Below, piece by piece: positions 42,971 through 51,627 of a stretch of DNA of 64,000 bases. Every line of letters starts with the position of its first letter. Position 1 is the first letter of the stretch. This DNA is from CBCPMX01 sp965120355 (GTDB taxonomy: Bacteria; Bacillota; Clostridia; Oscillospirales; Oscillospiraceae). Position numbers and translations under genes: made by a program. The notes beneath the pieces were generated by a model. It ran no database searches and was not told where the DNA came from. It worked only from the letters and a program-made list of their open reading frames with translations. The stretch spans positions 1-64,000 of the forward strand of contig CBCPMX010000177.1 of assembly GCA_965120355.1 (NCBI GenBank), given 5' to 3'.

Positions 42971-43876
42971 ATGTTATATATCACGCAAACTGCCCTGGAA
43001 TTGGGCTTTCTGTACGCTCTGGTCGCCATGGCGCTGTTTCTCAGCTATCGCGTGCTGGATATCGCCGATCTGACCACTGACGGCTGTTTTATCCTTGGCG
43101 CGGCAGTGTCCGTCTCCGTATCGGCTGCCGGTCACCCCTTCCTGGCCATTTTTGCGGCCATGGCGGCCGGGGCGTGCGCCGGTTTTGTCACAGCCTTTCT
43201 TCAAACTCGGCTTGGCGTACCGTCCATTCTGGCCGGCATTGTCACGAATACGGGTCTGTACACCATCAATCTGATGGTCATGGGCTGGAGCTCCAATCTG
43301 AGCCTTCTGAAACAGGAGACCATGTTCACCCTGCTGCGGGATACGGGCTTTGGCGGCAGCTGGTATAAAATCATTCTGGCTGGCGGCATCACCATTCTCA
43401 TGGGCGTTTTGCTGCTGCTGTTTCTCGGCACACGGCTGGGCCTGAGCATTCGCGCCACCGGAGACAATCCGGACATGGTGCGGGCTTCGTCTGTCAATCC
43501 CGTGTTCACCATCTCCGTGGGCCTGTGCATCTCCAATGCTCTGACAGCGCTTTCCGGTGCGGTGGTCGGCCAGTACCAAAAATCCGCCGACATCAACGGC
43601 GGCACCGGGATTGTGGTCATTGGCCTCGCCTGTCTCATCATCGGGGAAACCATTCTGGGCCGGCGTTCCATGCTGCGGGGCGTCCTGGCCGCCATTGTAG
43701 GCAGTATTATTTACCGGTTTATTTACGCCATCGTTTTGAAAACCGGCATCGTCCCCATTGAGGGATTGAAACTGGTGACGGCCATTGTCGTGGGTCTGGC
43801 GATCGCCATGCCCACGCTGAAAAATTGGATCACTTTTCAAAAGCGGAAATTGGCCCGGCGGAAAGGAGGTAACTGA
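42971..43876 (+). CDS. trpY: ABC transporter permease, probable tryptophan
   Basis: A 301-residue integral membrane protein of the branched-chain-amino-acid-type permease family with about eight helices. Family stretches: FLSYRVLDIADLTTDGCFILGAA, LQTRLGVPSILAGIVTNTGLY, GLSIRATGDNPDMVRASSVN (the cytosolic coupling loop) and GLACLIIGETILGRRSM. GGAAAGGAAG precedes the ATG. It lies 85 bases after trpX and two bases before the ATPase start. Confidence 0.92.
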   Translation: MLYITQTALELGFLYALVAMALFLSYRVLDIADLTTDGCFILGAAVSVSVSAAGHPFLAIFAAMAAGACAGFVTAFLQTRLGVPSILAGIVTNTGLYTINLMVMGWSSNLSLLKQETMFTLLRDTGFGGSWYKIILAGGITILMGVLLLLFLGTRLGLSIRATGDNPDMVRASSVNPVFTISVGLCISNALTALSGAVVGQYQKSADINGGTGIVVIGLACLIIGETILGRRSMLRGVLAAIVGSIIYRFIYAIVLKTGIVPIEGLKLVTAIVVGLAIAMPTLKNWITFQKRKLARRKGGN

Positions 43877-43877
43877 C

Positions 43878-44681
43878 GTGCTGAAGCTGGAACACATCTC
43901 CAAAGCCTTCAATCCCGGCACCGTCAATGAAAAGCAGGCTCTGCGGGACCTGTCTCTGCATCTGGCCCCCGGCGACTTTGTCACTGTGGTGGGTTCCAAC
44001 GGCGCGGGCAAATCCACCATGCTCAACGCCATTGCCGGTACCTTTTATGTAGACGCAGGCTCCATCACTCTGGCGGGGCGGGACATCACCTATGTGCCGG
44101 ATCACCGCCGCAGCCGCACCATTGGGCGTCTGTTTCAGGATCCACTGAAGGGCACCGCACCCAACATGACCATTGAGGAAAACCTGGCCTTGGCGTTTTT
44201 GCGCACCTCCAAGGGCAAAGCCCCCTTCAGCCGCATTTCAAAAAAAGACAAGGCTTTCTTCCGGGAGCAGCTGTCGCTGTTGGGCATGGGCCTGGAGGAC
44301 CGCATGAAGCAGCCGGTGGGGCTTTTGTCCGGCGGACAGCGGCAGGCCCTGACATTGCTGATGGCCACCATGGTGCCGCCGGAGCTGCTTTTGCTGGACG
44401 AACACACCGCCGCCCTGGACCCTGCCACAGCCGAGAAGGTCCTAACCCTGACGCGGGACATCGTCTCCCGCAATCACATCACATGTCTGATGGTCACCCA
44501 CAATATGCGCAATGCGCTGGATCTGGGCAACCGCACGCTGATGATGAACGACGGGCAGATCGTTCTGGACGTCCGGGGCGAAGCGCGTCAGCACATGACT
44601 GTCAACGATCTTCTTGAACGGTTTCGCGCCGGCGCAGGACAAAATCTGGACAACGATCGAATTCTGCTGTCCATGGATTGA
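43878..44681 (+). CDS. trpZ: ABC transporter ATP-binding protein, probable tryptophan
   Basis: A 267-residue ABC ATPase with all motifs: Walker A GSNGAGKST, Q-loop LFQDPLKGTAP, signature LLSGGQRQALT, Walker B LLLLDEHTAALDP and the switch histidine in MVTHNM. The start is GTG 43878 behind AAAGGAGG, one base after the permease stop. It powers the TrpXY importer. Confidence 0.93.
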   Translation: MLKLEHISKAFNPGTVNEKQALRDLSLHLAPGDFVTVVGSNGAGKSTMLNAIAGTFYVDAGSITLAGRDITYVPDHRRSRTIGRLFQDPLKGTAPNMTIEENLALAFLRTSKGKAPFSRISKKDKAFFREQLSLLGMGLEDRMKQPVGLLSGGQRQALTLLMATMVPPELLLLDEHTAALDPATAEKVLTLTRDIVSRNHITCLMVTHNMRNALDLGNRTLMMNDGQIVLDVRGEARQHMTVNDLLERFRAGAGQNLDNDRILLSMD

Positions 44682-44688
44682 ACAGCAC

Positions 44689-44725
44689 AGCAGCAGGCAA
44701 CCGGCAGCGTTTGCCTGCTGCTTTT
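44689..44725 (+). terminator. Intrinsic terminator of the trpXYZ operon
   Basis: AGCAGCAGGCAA pairs perfectly with TTGCCTGCTGCT, followed by TTTT. Confidence 0.85.
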
Positions 44726-44817
44726 GTCACGCCCCCTCATTGACTTTTGGCCCAGTATGAACGGGCCAGATGTGCGGCCCTGCCTGCTCTTCTGTGTCAG
44801 ATTGCTGCCCTGTAAGA

Positions 44818-44855
44818 TTGAAAAAACCGCTGCAGATTGTACTTCTGCAGCGGTT
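44818..44855 (-). terminator. Intrinsic terminator of the LysR gene
   Basis: AACCGCTGCAGA pairs with TCTGCAGCGGTT; on the minus strand the stem is followed by a U-run. Confidence 0.85.
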
Positions 44856-44866
44856 CGTTTTGCAAT

Positions 44867-45802
44867 TCAAGAATACTCTGCGGCATCAGACGCCGCTTCC
44901 GTCAGGCCGGTGTCCTGCGCATGCACCTGTTCCAGGCAGCGGGCGAAGGCCGCAGCGGTGGGGCTCTCCTGATCCTCATGCCAGCAGCACAACAGTTCCT
45001 CTGTCTGTCCAACAGGATAACAGCGCAGTTGACTGTTGAGGCTCATGCGGCTGAGCATCGTGCTGACCAGAACACCCTGACCAAATTCTGTAGCCATGTA
45101 AGCCGATTCCAAATTGGGCGCGATAATCAGTTCCGACGGCGTGAAGCCCAGTTCGCGGCACTGCCGCCTCGCCCGGGTTTTGCTTTCGGAGAGTGTCTCG
45201 GCACTGGCCGCCGCCTTAATGAATGGCTCATTGCGGAAATCATCCACAGTGGCTGTCTCTGTGGCCTTGGGATTGTCCCCAGAAACCAGCAGCACCAGCG
45301 GCGTATCCAGAACCTTCATCCGGCGGACGCCCTGTTCTTTGGGCGCAAATTCCCGATAGGTGATGATCAGATCCAGCTTCCGCTCGGCAAACAGCTGATT
45401 GAGTTCATACTGCGGATGGCGCTCCCCCACAAATTTTACATCGGGGGTACTTTGCTTGAGCATCTTCAGCGCCTGCCCAATCTCCCGCGTCAGATCCAGC
45501 CACTCCAGATAGCCAATATGCAGCGAGTTGTAAACGTGGTAATAGTAGGCCTTTGTTTCCTCCACCACAGCACCGAATCGCTCTTCAAAGTCTGAGAATA
45601 AGGCGTAAAAATTCTCTCCCGCCTTTGTAAGCCGCACATAGTGGTGCGTCCGCAGAAACAGTTGGAATCCCAGATCCTCCTCCAACTTGGCGATATACTT
45701 GCTGACGGACTGCTGTGTCATATACATCCGTCGCGCCGTCTCCGTAAAGCTGAGCGTCTGGGCCAGGCTCAGAAAGCAGCGGATCCCCGCCTCATTGATC
45801 AT
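44867..45802 (-). CDS. LysR-family transcriptional regulator
   Basis: A 311-residue regulator. The N-terminal winged HTH (residues 3-62) reads CFLSLAQTLSFTETARRMYMTQQSVSKYIAKLEEDLGFQLF in overlapping parts, followed by the linker helix and a two-lobed effector domain (HIGYLEWLDL, KLDLIITYREF). The tail is Glu/Ala rich. It is divergent from the YczE-kinase fusion gene and probably controls it and itself from the 188-base shared spacer. Ligand unknown. Confidence 0.9.
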   Translation of the reverse strand: MINEAGIRCFLSLAQTLSFTETARRMYMTQQSVSKYIAKLEEDLGFQLFLRTHHYVRLTKAGENFYALFSDFEERFGAVVEETKAYYYHVYNSLHIGYLEWLDLTREIGQALKMLKQSTPDVKFVGERHPQYELNQLFAERKLDLIITYREFAPKEQGVRRMKVLDTPLVLLVSGDNPKATETATVDDFRNEPFIKAAASAETLSESKTRARRQCRELGFTPSELIIAPNLESAYMATEFGQGVLVSTMLSRMSLNSQLRCYPVGQTEELLCCWHEDQESPTAAAFARCLEQVHAQDTGLTEAASDAAEYS

Positions 45803-45912
45803 GGTTGTTCACTCCTTCTATCACTCAGTGTATCACACTTTCTCAACGGCTACAACAAAGACGCAATATGATTACAGCCTCCTCAGGTTGTGACAAAGGG
45901 CAAAAAAGCACC

Positions 45913-45941
45913 TTTACAGTTATAACAAATTGCGTTACACT
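45913..45941 (+). promoter_or_regulatory. Promoter of the YczE-kinase fusion gene
   Basis: TTTACA, 17 bases and TACACT. A GTTATAAC palindrome lies in the spacer (45919-45926) and GTTGTGAC upstream, in the expected LysR-binding region. Confidence 0.55.
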
Positions 45942-45990
45942 GGATAGTAAAGCGTGATTTCTATTTTTCAAAGAGAGGAGTCTTTTCTAT

Positions 45991-47355
45991 ATGCGCGACG
46001 TTGTTTTGCGCTGGGGAAAACGACTGCTGGTTTATTTCCTCGGCCTGTTTATCATGGCCATTGGCGTCGTTTTTTCCGTCAAATCTGCATTGGGCGTCAG
46101 CCCGGTGACATGTCTTGCCAATGTAGTACATCAAATCACCGCCATTGACCTGGGCGTCTGTACTACCGCTGTCTATTGCCTGTATATTCTAGTAGAACTG
46201 CTGATCCTCCGGCGGGACTTCAAACCCAAGATGCTGCTGCAAATCGTGGCGTCCTTCCTCTTTGGCGGCATGGTCTCCCTGGCCACCAGCTTGTTCGCCT
46301 TCCTGCCAGCACCCACTACCTACCCCATGCGGCTGGTATTTCTGCTTTGCAGCATTCCCATGGTGGCAGTTGGCGTCATGCTGTATCTGGCCCCCAATAT
46401 TTTACCCACTCCCGGAGAAGGTATGAGCCTGGCCATTTCTAAAAAAACCGGGCTATCTGTCGCGTCCAGCAAAATGGTGTTCGACTGTTCTCTGGTCGTG
46501 GTATCAGCCGCCACATCTTTAATCTGGTTCCATGGTCTGGTGGGCGTCCGGGAAGGCACCGTCATCTCTGCCGTTTCTGTCGGCTTTGTCATGAAACGAA
46601 TCATGCGGATCTGCCAACCGGCACTGCTGCGGTTTGTGGAACGGGAATCCAAGCTGGAACGGGCCGTGAAAGCCTCCGGCGTCTACCGTATGGACCGGGC
46701 AGGCAAACCAAAAATCATGATCGCCATTGGCCGCGAGTTCGGCTCCGGCGGATATGATATCGGCAAAAAGCTGGCCCAGCAGCTGGGGGTCACCTTCTAC
46801 GATCAACAACTCATTTCCATGGAGGCGCAGGAAAGCGGCCTGAGCGAAGAATTCATTCGCACCCATGAGCAGCACCTGTCCCATGAGGTGGTTTATGATC
46901 TGATGACCGCCGGCTACGCCCTGTCCAACGAAGGGCTGCCGCCTTTAGAGCGGCTGTTCGCCGCCCAGACGGCCATTTTCCGCCGCATTGCTGCCAGTGA
47001 CGAGAGCTGCGTCATTGTCGGGCGCTGCGCCGACTATATCCTGTACGACGATCCCAACTGTTTTCGAATTTTCATCCATGCCGTACCCGACGCCCGCGTT
47101 CAGCGTCTCATGGTCCGGTTCAACCTGACCGAAGACCAGGCCAGAGCAGATATGGAAAGCACAGACCAGGCCAGATCCCGCCACTACAAGCATTTCACCG
47201 GCCGTGAATACGGTACGCAAAAATATTACCATCTGTCCATCGACAGTGGACAGGTGGGCGTAGACGGCGCGGTAGAACTGATTATGAATGCCATCCGTCT
47301 CTGGTGCGGCGTTCGAGGTACGGATCCGCTGTCCATTCTCAGCAGCAAAACCTGA
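45991..47355 (+). CDS. YczE-like membrane protein fused to a cytidylate-kinase-like domain
   Basis: A 454-residue fusion. Residues 1-210 hold five or so helices of the YczE/DUF6198 family (FLGLFIMAIGVVFSVKSALGVSPV, PTPGEGMSLAISKKTG). Residues about 235-454 are a P-loop kinase of the cytidylate-kinase-like group (IMIAIGREFGSGGYDIGKKLA, CVIVGRCADYIL, HKHFTGREYG-type region). The Walker loop GREFGSGG is the form usual in stand-alone cytidylate-kinase-like proteins. The two parts are normally separate genes, often neighbours. The membrane domain may move a substrate that the kinase phosphorylates or senses; this is inference. Regulated probably by the divergent LysR gene. Confidence 0.82.
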   Translation: MRDVVLRWGKRLLVYFLGLFIMAIGVVFSVKSALGVSPVTCLANVVHQITAIDLGVCTTAVYCLYILVELLILRRDFKPKMLLQIVASFLFGGMVSLATSLFAFLPAPTTYPMRLVFLLCSIPMVAVGVMLYLAPNILPTPGEGMSLAISKKTGLSVASSKMVFDCSLVVVSAATSLIWFHGLVGVREGTVISAVSVGFVMKRIMRICQPALLRFVERESKLERAVKASGVYRMDRAGKPKIMIAIGREFGSGGYDIGKKLAQQLGVTFYDQQLISMEAQESGLSEEFIRTHEQHLSHEVVYDLMTAGYALSNEGLPPLERLFAAQTAIFRRIAASDESCVIVGRCADYILYDDPNCFRIFIHAVPDARVQRLMVRFNLTEDQARADMESTDQARSRHYKHFTGREYGTQKYYHLSIDSGQVGVDGAVELIMNAIRLWCGVRGTDPLSILSSKT

Positions 47356-47365
47356 TCTTTCATGC

Positions 47366-47397
47366 AGGGCGCGATGCGTAAATCCGCATCGCGCCCT
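47366..47397. terminator. Bidirectional terminator
   Basis: AGGGCGCGATGCG pairs with CGCATCGCGCCCT over 13 bp, between the convergent fusion gene and symporter gene. Confidence 0.75.
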
Positions 47398-47407
47398 TTA
47401 CACGTTC

Positions 47408-48802
47408 TCAGTTCAACGCCGGTTTTTTCCCAACAGCCAGACCGATGCCCATGATGATCAAAGAGGCAAAGACGCCGATGAACAGAGAATCAAAAGGAAT
47501 CAAATCGGCAAACACTGTGCCGAACAGAAGCACCATTACCGGCGCCACAATAATGGACACAATGGCGAATTTCCTGTCAATGCGCCCCGGCAGCCACAAC
47601 GCCGCGCACAGCGGCACGAACACGACCGCTCCCCGCAGGCCCATGGACATGAAGGCAAACTGCAGAATCGTATCGCCCAGCGATCCGGTGGACAGGCAGC
47701 AAGCCAGCGCCAGCACCGCCACAATGCACAGCTTGGAAAAGATATTGCTTTTCCGGGCGTCATCGAATTTATGCGTCACCTTTTTGACAATGTCGTTGGT
47801 GATAATACTGGAGATCCCCAGGGCCAGACCTGCCCCCGTACCTACTACAGCAATGAACAGGGTTCCCAGGATGACGCCCGCCAAAACGGAAGGCATATAC
47901 TCCAAGGTAAAGGCCGTCAGCGCCGTCTTGGCTACAATACCGGGATGGGTGGCCCGCATATACAGACCTACCAAAATGCCGCCGACGCCAATTGGCGGAA
48001 TCAGCACAGCACTGATCAGCGCGCCTTTCCGGGCCTCCCGATCAGTTTTGCCGGACAACACCGCCTGGGCATATGTCTGTGTGGTCAAAACGCCCAACAC
48101 CAGGCTCAATCCCGCGCCAATATCTTCGCCGGCGCCCCGGGAGATTAGGCTGAAAAAGTGGATTCCTTCCGGATTGTCAATGCCATGCACCATATCTACA
48201 AACGCACCGGCACCGCCCACCAGATACAGGACCACCGCCGCACAACCCATCATGGCCACATACAGCAGGATCGTTTTCAGTACGCCCACTATGCCGGCGC
48301 CTTTGGTTCCACCAAAAACCACATACAACACCATGAACAGTGCCGAAATGATCAGCGCCGGTCCCACGCCCAACTCGGGCAGAATGACTGCAATGACAGC
48401 CGTGGCAGAGATCAGCTGGGAAATAATATTGATAAAAGTGCCCACAGAATTGAGAATTGACGCAGCCAGGCCAGCGCCGTCTCCATATTCTTTGCGGATC
48501 ATCCCCACCAGTGTGGGACAGTCCTGATGCCGCAGAGGCTTGACGTATACCAACGCCAGGATCAGGCAGGCAATGCCACCGCCTAGGGTAAACCACCAGG
48601 CAGCCATGCCGTAATTGTAGGCCAACTGAGCCGTGCCCACCGTGGACGAACCGCCCACCAGTGTGCCGATGATGACGCCTGCAATGATCGGCGCACTGTT
48701 TTTGGCGCTTTCGTTGTCCTTAGCCTTGGTTCCGGAATAAATACTCAGGCCGGCAATAACGCCAATGGTCAGCACCAGACCCACAATCATCCAGACGTCC
48801 AT
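47408..48802 (-). CDS. Sodium:solute symporter family transporter
   Basis: A 464-residue protein with about 13 hydrophobic helices, fitting the SSS (PutP/SglT) family. The early GGSSTVGTAQLAYNYGMAAWWFTLGGG and the later IAVVGTGAGLALGISSIITNDI stretches match the family's sodium-site helices. Its ATG shares a base with the CoA-transferase B stop (TAATG), so it is the last gene of the cyclase/HAD/CoA-transferase operon. It probably imports the carboxylate that the operon activates; the substrate is not known. Confidence 0.88.
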   Translation of the reverse strand: MDVWMIVGLVLTIGVIAGLSIYSGTKAKDNESAKNSAPIIAGVIIGTLVGGSSTVGTAQLAYNYGMAAWWFTLGGGIACLILALVYVKPLRHQDCPTLVGMIRKEYGDGAGLAASILNSVGTFINIISQLISATAVIAVILPELGVGPALIISALFMVLYVVFGGTKGAGIVGVLKTILLYVAMMGCAAVVLYLVGGAGAFVDMVHGIDNPEGIHFFSLISRGAGEDIGAGLSLVLGVLTTQTYAQAVLSGKTDREARKGALISAVLIPPIGVGGILVGLYMRATHPGIVAKTALTAFTLEYMPSVLAGVILGTLFIAVVGTGAGLALGISSIITNDIVKKVTHKFDDARKSNIFSKLCIVAVLALACCLSTGSLGDTILQFAFMSMGLRGAVVFVPLCAALWLPGRIDRKFAIVSIIVAPVMVLLFGTVFADLIPFDSLFIGVFASLIIMGIGLAVGKKPALN

Positions 48803-49455
48803 TACACCATGCTCCCGATCTTTTCAGGAATAATGAGCTTTGCGCCGGTCTTGGCCTGAACCTCCTCCACCGTCACATCGGGGGCCAGCTCCAGCAGGAC
48901 CAATCCTTCCGGCGTCACCTGAATCACTGCCAGCTCCGTGATGATGTAGTCCACCTCATGAGCCGCTGTCAACGGCAGCGTACATTTCTCCAGGATTTTT
49001 GGATTGCCGGCTTTATCGGTATGGGTCATGGTCACCAGTACCTGCTGCGCGCCGGAAACCAAATCCATAGCGCCGCCCATACCGGCAGTTGTCTTGCCGG
49101 GGACAGTCCAGTTGGCCAGATTGCCCTCCTGATCCACCTCATAAGCGCCGAGGATCGTAAACGCCACATGGCCGCCGCGAATCAGGCCGAAAGAAGTAAA
49201 CGAGTCAAAGCAGCAGCCGCCCTGCCGGAGGGTGGAGGGCGCGCCGGAGGCATCCACCAGATTCAGATCTACGTCCTCTTCACTGGCAGGCGCACCGTTG
49301 AGGCCAATGACGCCATTTTCTGAATCAATCCAGACATCAATGTCCGCCGGGACATAGTCGGCCACCAGCGTGGGCAATCCGATGCCCAGATTCACCAGAT
49401 CTCCATCACGAAAAAACCTGGCCGCTCTGCGCGCAATAAATTCCTTGGCATTCAT
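48802..49455 (-). CDS. 3-oxoacid/short-chain CoA-transferase, subunit B
   Basis: A 217-residue beta subunit of a family I CoA-transferase. The catalytic glutamate is Glu46 in DSENGVIG, after the GIGLPTLVADY motif; GAYEVDQEGNLANW and GGAMDLVSGA follow. The start at 49455 follows AAGGAGGG; the longer frame to 49512 overlaps subunit A. It works with the subunit A gene 14 bases upstream, moving CoA between short-chain acids such as acetate, acetoacetate or butyrate. Confidence 0.93.
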   Translation of the reverse strand: MNAKEFIARRAARFFRDGDLVNLGIGLPTLVADYVPADIDVWIDSENGVIGLNGAPASEEDVDLNLVDASGAPSTLRQGGCCFDSFTSFGLIRGGHVAFTILGAYEVDQEGNLANWTVPGKTTAGMGGAMDLVSGAQQVLVTMTHTDKAGNPKILEKCTLPLTAAHEVDYIITELAVIQVTPEGLVLLELAPDVTVEEVQAKTGAKLIIPEKIGSMV

Positions 49456-49469
49456 CTTTTTGTCCCTCC

Positions 49470-50135
49470 TTAAACCGGCTCGCTGCCCTGAACAATATAG
49501 TCCACCAGGCATCCGGGCGTCATAATGTAATCCGGCTCCAACTCGCCGACCTCTACAATCTGTTCCGCTTCCACAATCACAAGGTCAGCGGCAGTGGCCA
49601 TAATCGAGTTGAAATTGCGGGCAGTACGGCGGTAAATGGCGTTGCCCATCTTATCCACCTTCCAGGCGTGGATCAGCGCCAGATCCGCGTGCAGCGGGGT
49701 TTCCAGGATGTACTTCTTGCCGTCCACCTCCAGGACCTGTTTGCCCTCTTCCATGGGCGTGCCCAGGCCAGTGGGCGTCAGAATGCCGCCGATACCGGCG
49801 CCGCCGGCACGGATACGTTCGCACAGGGTCCCCTGTGGGGTGAAGGTCACATCAATCTCACCGGCCACTACCTTTGCCACAGTCTCTTTGTTGGAGCCGA
49901 TGTGGGAGCAAGTGATGTGCTTGATGCGGTTCTCATGGACCAGCAGGCCGATGCCGCGCCCCTGCACACTGGTGTTATTGGAGATCAGATTGAAATCGGT
50001 GTAGCCTTTGTCGATAATCGCTTTGATCAGCGTCTCCGGCACACCGCAGTTGACGAAGCCGGGAATCATCACAGTCATGCCGCTGTGCACATATTCCATA
50101 GCTTTGTCGATGGTGACGACTTTGGATTTTGCCAT
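49470..50135 (-). CDS. 3-oxoacid/short-chain CoA-transferase, subunit A
   Basis: A 221-residue alpha subunit with the CoA-binding GGVGxxG-type motif in the form RAGGAGIGGILTPTG, and the N-terminal VHSGMTVMIPGFVNCGVPETLI. Full length with a ribosome site GGATCCGGATAAATGG-like of moderate quality. Gene order A-B-symporter is continuous. The acid accepted is not evident; context with a 3-hydroxyacyl-CoA dehydrogenase suggests a 3-oxo or 3-hydroxy acid. Confidence 0.93.
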   Translation of the reverse strand: MAKSKVVTIDKAMEYVHSGMTVMIPGFVNCGVPETLIKAIIDKGYTDFNLISNNTSVQGRGIGLLVHENRIKHITCSHIGSNKETVAKVVAGEIDVTFTPQGTLCERIRAGGAGIGGILTPTGLGTPMEEGKQVLEVDGKKYILETPLHADLALIHAWKVDKMGNAIYRRTARNFNSIMATAADLVIVEAEQIVEVGELEPDYIMTPGCLVDYIVQGSEPV

Positions 50136-50341
50136 TTATCCGGATCCTTCTTTCTTATTTTTTCGCAGGAGCTGTGCCCCTTTTGTATGTAACGCAAGGA
50201 GGGACGGCAATTGCTTGCACTCAAAAAACTGCCGCGTGCTCTACTCATTTCCCTGCATTCCTCTATCAGTTGCAAACCGGGTGGCCGGAGCCGCCCGGTT
50301 TACGGCATTTTCAGATACACTGTTGCGGAGGGAACGGATCC

Positions 50342-51313
50342 TTACACCGGATCCTTGAGGAACTCCCGCTCCAGACGGAAAATCTTGAACAGCTGCTTGT
50401 CGCGCTTCGCCTTCAATTCCTCAATGTCCACGCCCTCGTAGTCATAGAAGCCATGCCCGGTCTTAATGCCCAACGCATTATCTTTGACCATATCCTCCAA
50501 AATCTGAGGAACCTGCTCGTCAGCCGGAGGATGGGGCATTTCATAGCTGTGGTTGCGGAAGTTGTTGGCGGTCATGTCCACGCCGCCGAAGTCCATGCGC
50601 TTGCACAGGCCCAAAACACAGGCTCTCGGAATAAAGCTGGCTTTCACCGCCAGGTCAATGGCCTCGGCATCACAGAAGTCGTGCTCCAGCAGATAAAAGA
50701 CCTCCTGGTTCAGGCACTGCTGCAAACGGTTGGCGATATAACCGCGGATAAATTTCTTCATCTGCACCGCCGTTTTGCCGCACTTGTTCAGCAGGGCTAT
50801 GGCAGTGTCCGCCATTTCCTGCGGCGCCTGTTCACTCTTGACCACTTCCACCAGGGGGATCAGCTGGGGTGGAGAATACCAGTGGCAGATGAGCTGCTGC
50901 GGCAGCAGGTTCTCCGGCACAATCTCAAAAATATTCAGTGCGGAGGTGTTGGACGCCACAATCACGTCGCTTCCGGCCACCAGGCCGGCCAGCTGCTGAT
51001 ACAGCTCGGTCTTGGCGTCCTTGTTCTCCACGATGGTTTCCATAATAAAGTCTGCGCCCTCAACAGCCTCAGGGACAGTGTTCACAAACGTGATGCGGTC
51101 GAGGATGGTATCTATGGACTCGTGCAGCTCGCCCTCTTCTTCAAAAGTCTTGAGCTGGGCAGTCAGAGATTTTTTTGCTTTTTCTCTGGTGGACTCAGAA
51201 CGGGTCCACATTGTGACCTGATAACCACCCATGGCAAAGCACTGGGCAATGCCCGGGCCCATGGTGCCGGCACCAAGGACGGCAATCTTTTTGATGTCAG
51301 TAAGAGTTTTCAC
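50342..51313 (-). CDS. 3-hydroxyacyl-CoA dehydrogenase family protein
   Basis: A 323-residue NAD-dependent dehydrogenase. The Rossmann loop is VLGAGTMGPGIAQ (12-24). The catalytic-site region reads HWYSPPQLIPLVEVV where most 3-hydroxybutyryl-CoA dehydrogenases have HFFNPP or HPFNPP, so the Asn is replaced by Ser. The all-helical C-terminal domain contains GYIANRLQQCLNQE. The start is GTG 51313 with GAAAGGA upstream; ATG 51352 lacks a site. The changed active-site triad suggests a substrate other than ordinary 3-hydroxybutyryl-CoA, perhaps as in carnitine- or gulonate-dehydrogenase-like relatives. Confidence 0.88.
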   Translation of the reverse strand: MKTLTDIKKIAVLGAGTMGPGIAQCFAMGGYQVTMWTRSESTREKAKKSLTAQLKTFEEEGELHESIDTILDRITFVNTVPEAVEGADFIMETIVENKDAKTELYQQLAGLVAGSDVIVASNTSALNIFEIVPENLLPQQLICHWYSPPQLIPLVEVVKSEQAPQEMADTAIALLNKCGKTAVQMKKFIRGYIANRLQQCLNQEVFYLLEHDFCDAEAIDLAVKASFIPRACVLGLCKRMDFGGVDMTANNFRNHSYEMPHPPADEQVPQILEDMVKDNALGIKTGHGFYDYEGVDIEELKAKRDKQLFKIFRLEREFLKDPV

Positions 51314-51627
51314 AATTATGATTCCTTTCTTAAATCTCAAGAAAATGGTCACCAGGCCCGGTTTTCAGGCTTTGCGCCCAAACAAGTTTTTACCGGGCCC
51401 CGTGCAGGGGCCCACAGGGACGCCCGGGTTGCCGCCGGGGCATCCCTGTGGAAAAGCAATCAAGGAAGGGTATTCCAAGTTCACACAATGGTTTGCCAGG
51501 GCCGCTGGCAGCGCGGCGGATCATGCCGCCGGCCATTTCGCAGCGGCCGCCGCCGGCTCAATTGCCGTCATGTAATTGAGCCGGGCAAATTGACCTCGCC
51601 CGAGCAATCAGGCAAGGCGCAGCGCCT
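51314..51627. other. Intergenic region with nested palindromes inside the CoA operon
   Basis: No gene is seen in these 314 bases. Inverted repeats: GGCCCGGT/ACCGGGCC (51355-51399), GGGCCCC/GGGGCCC (51395-51413), CACAGGGA/TCCCTGTG (51413-51450) and GGCTCAATT/AATTGAGCC (51555-51582). They could end part of the cyclase transcript or stabilise the distal mRNA. Confidence 0.6.
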
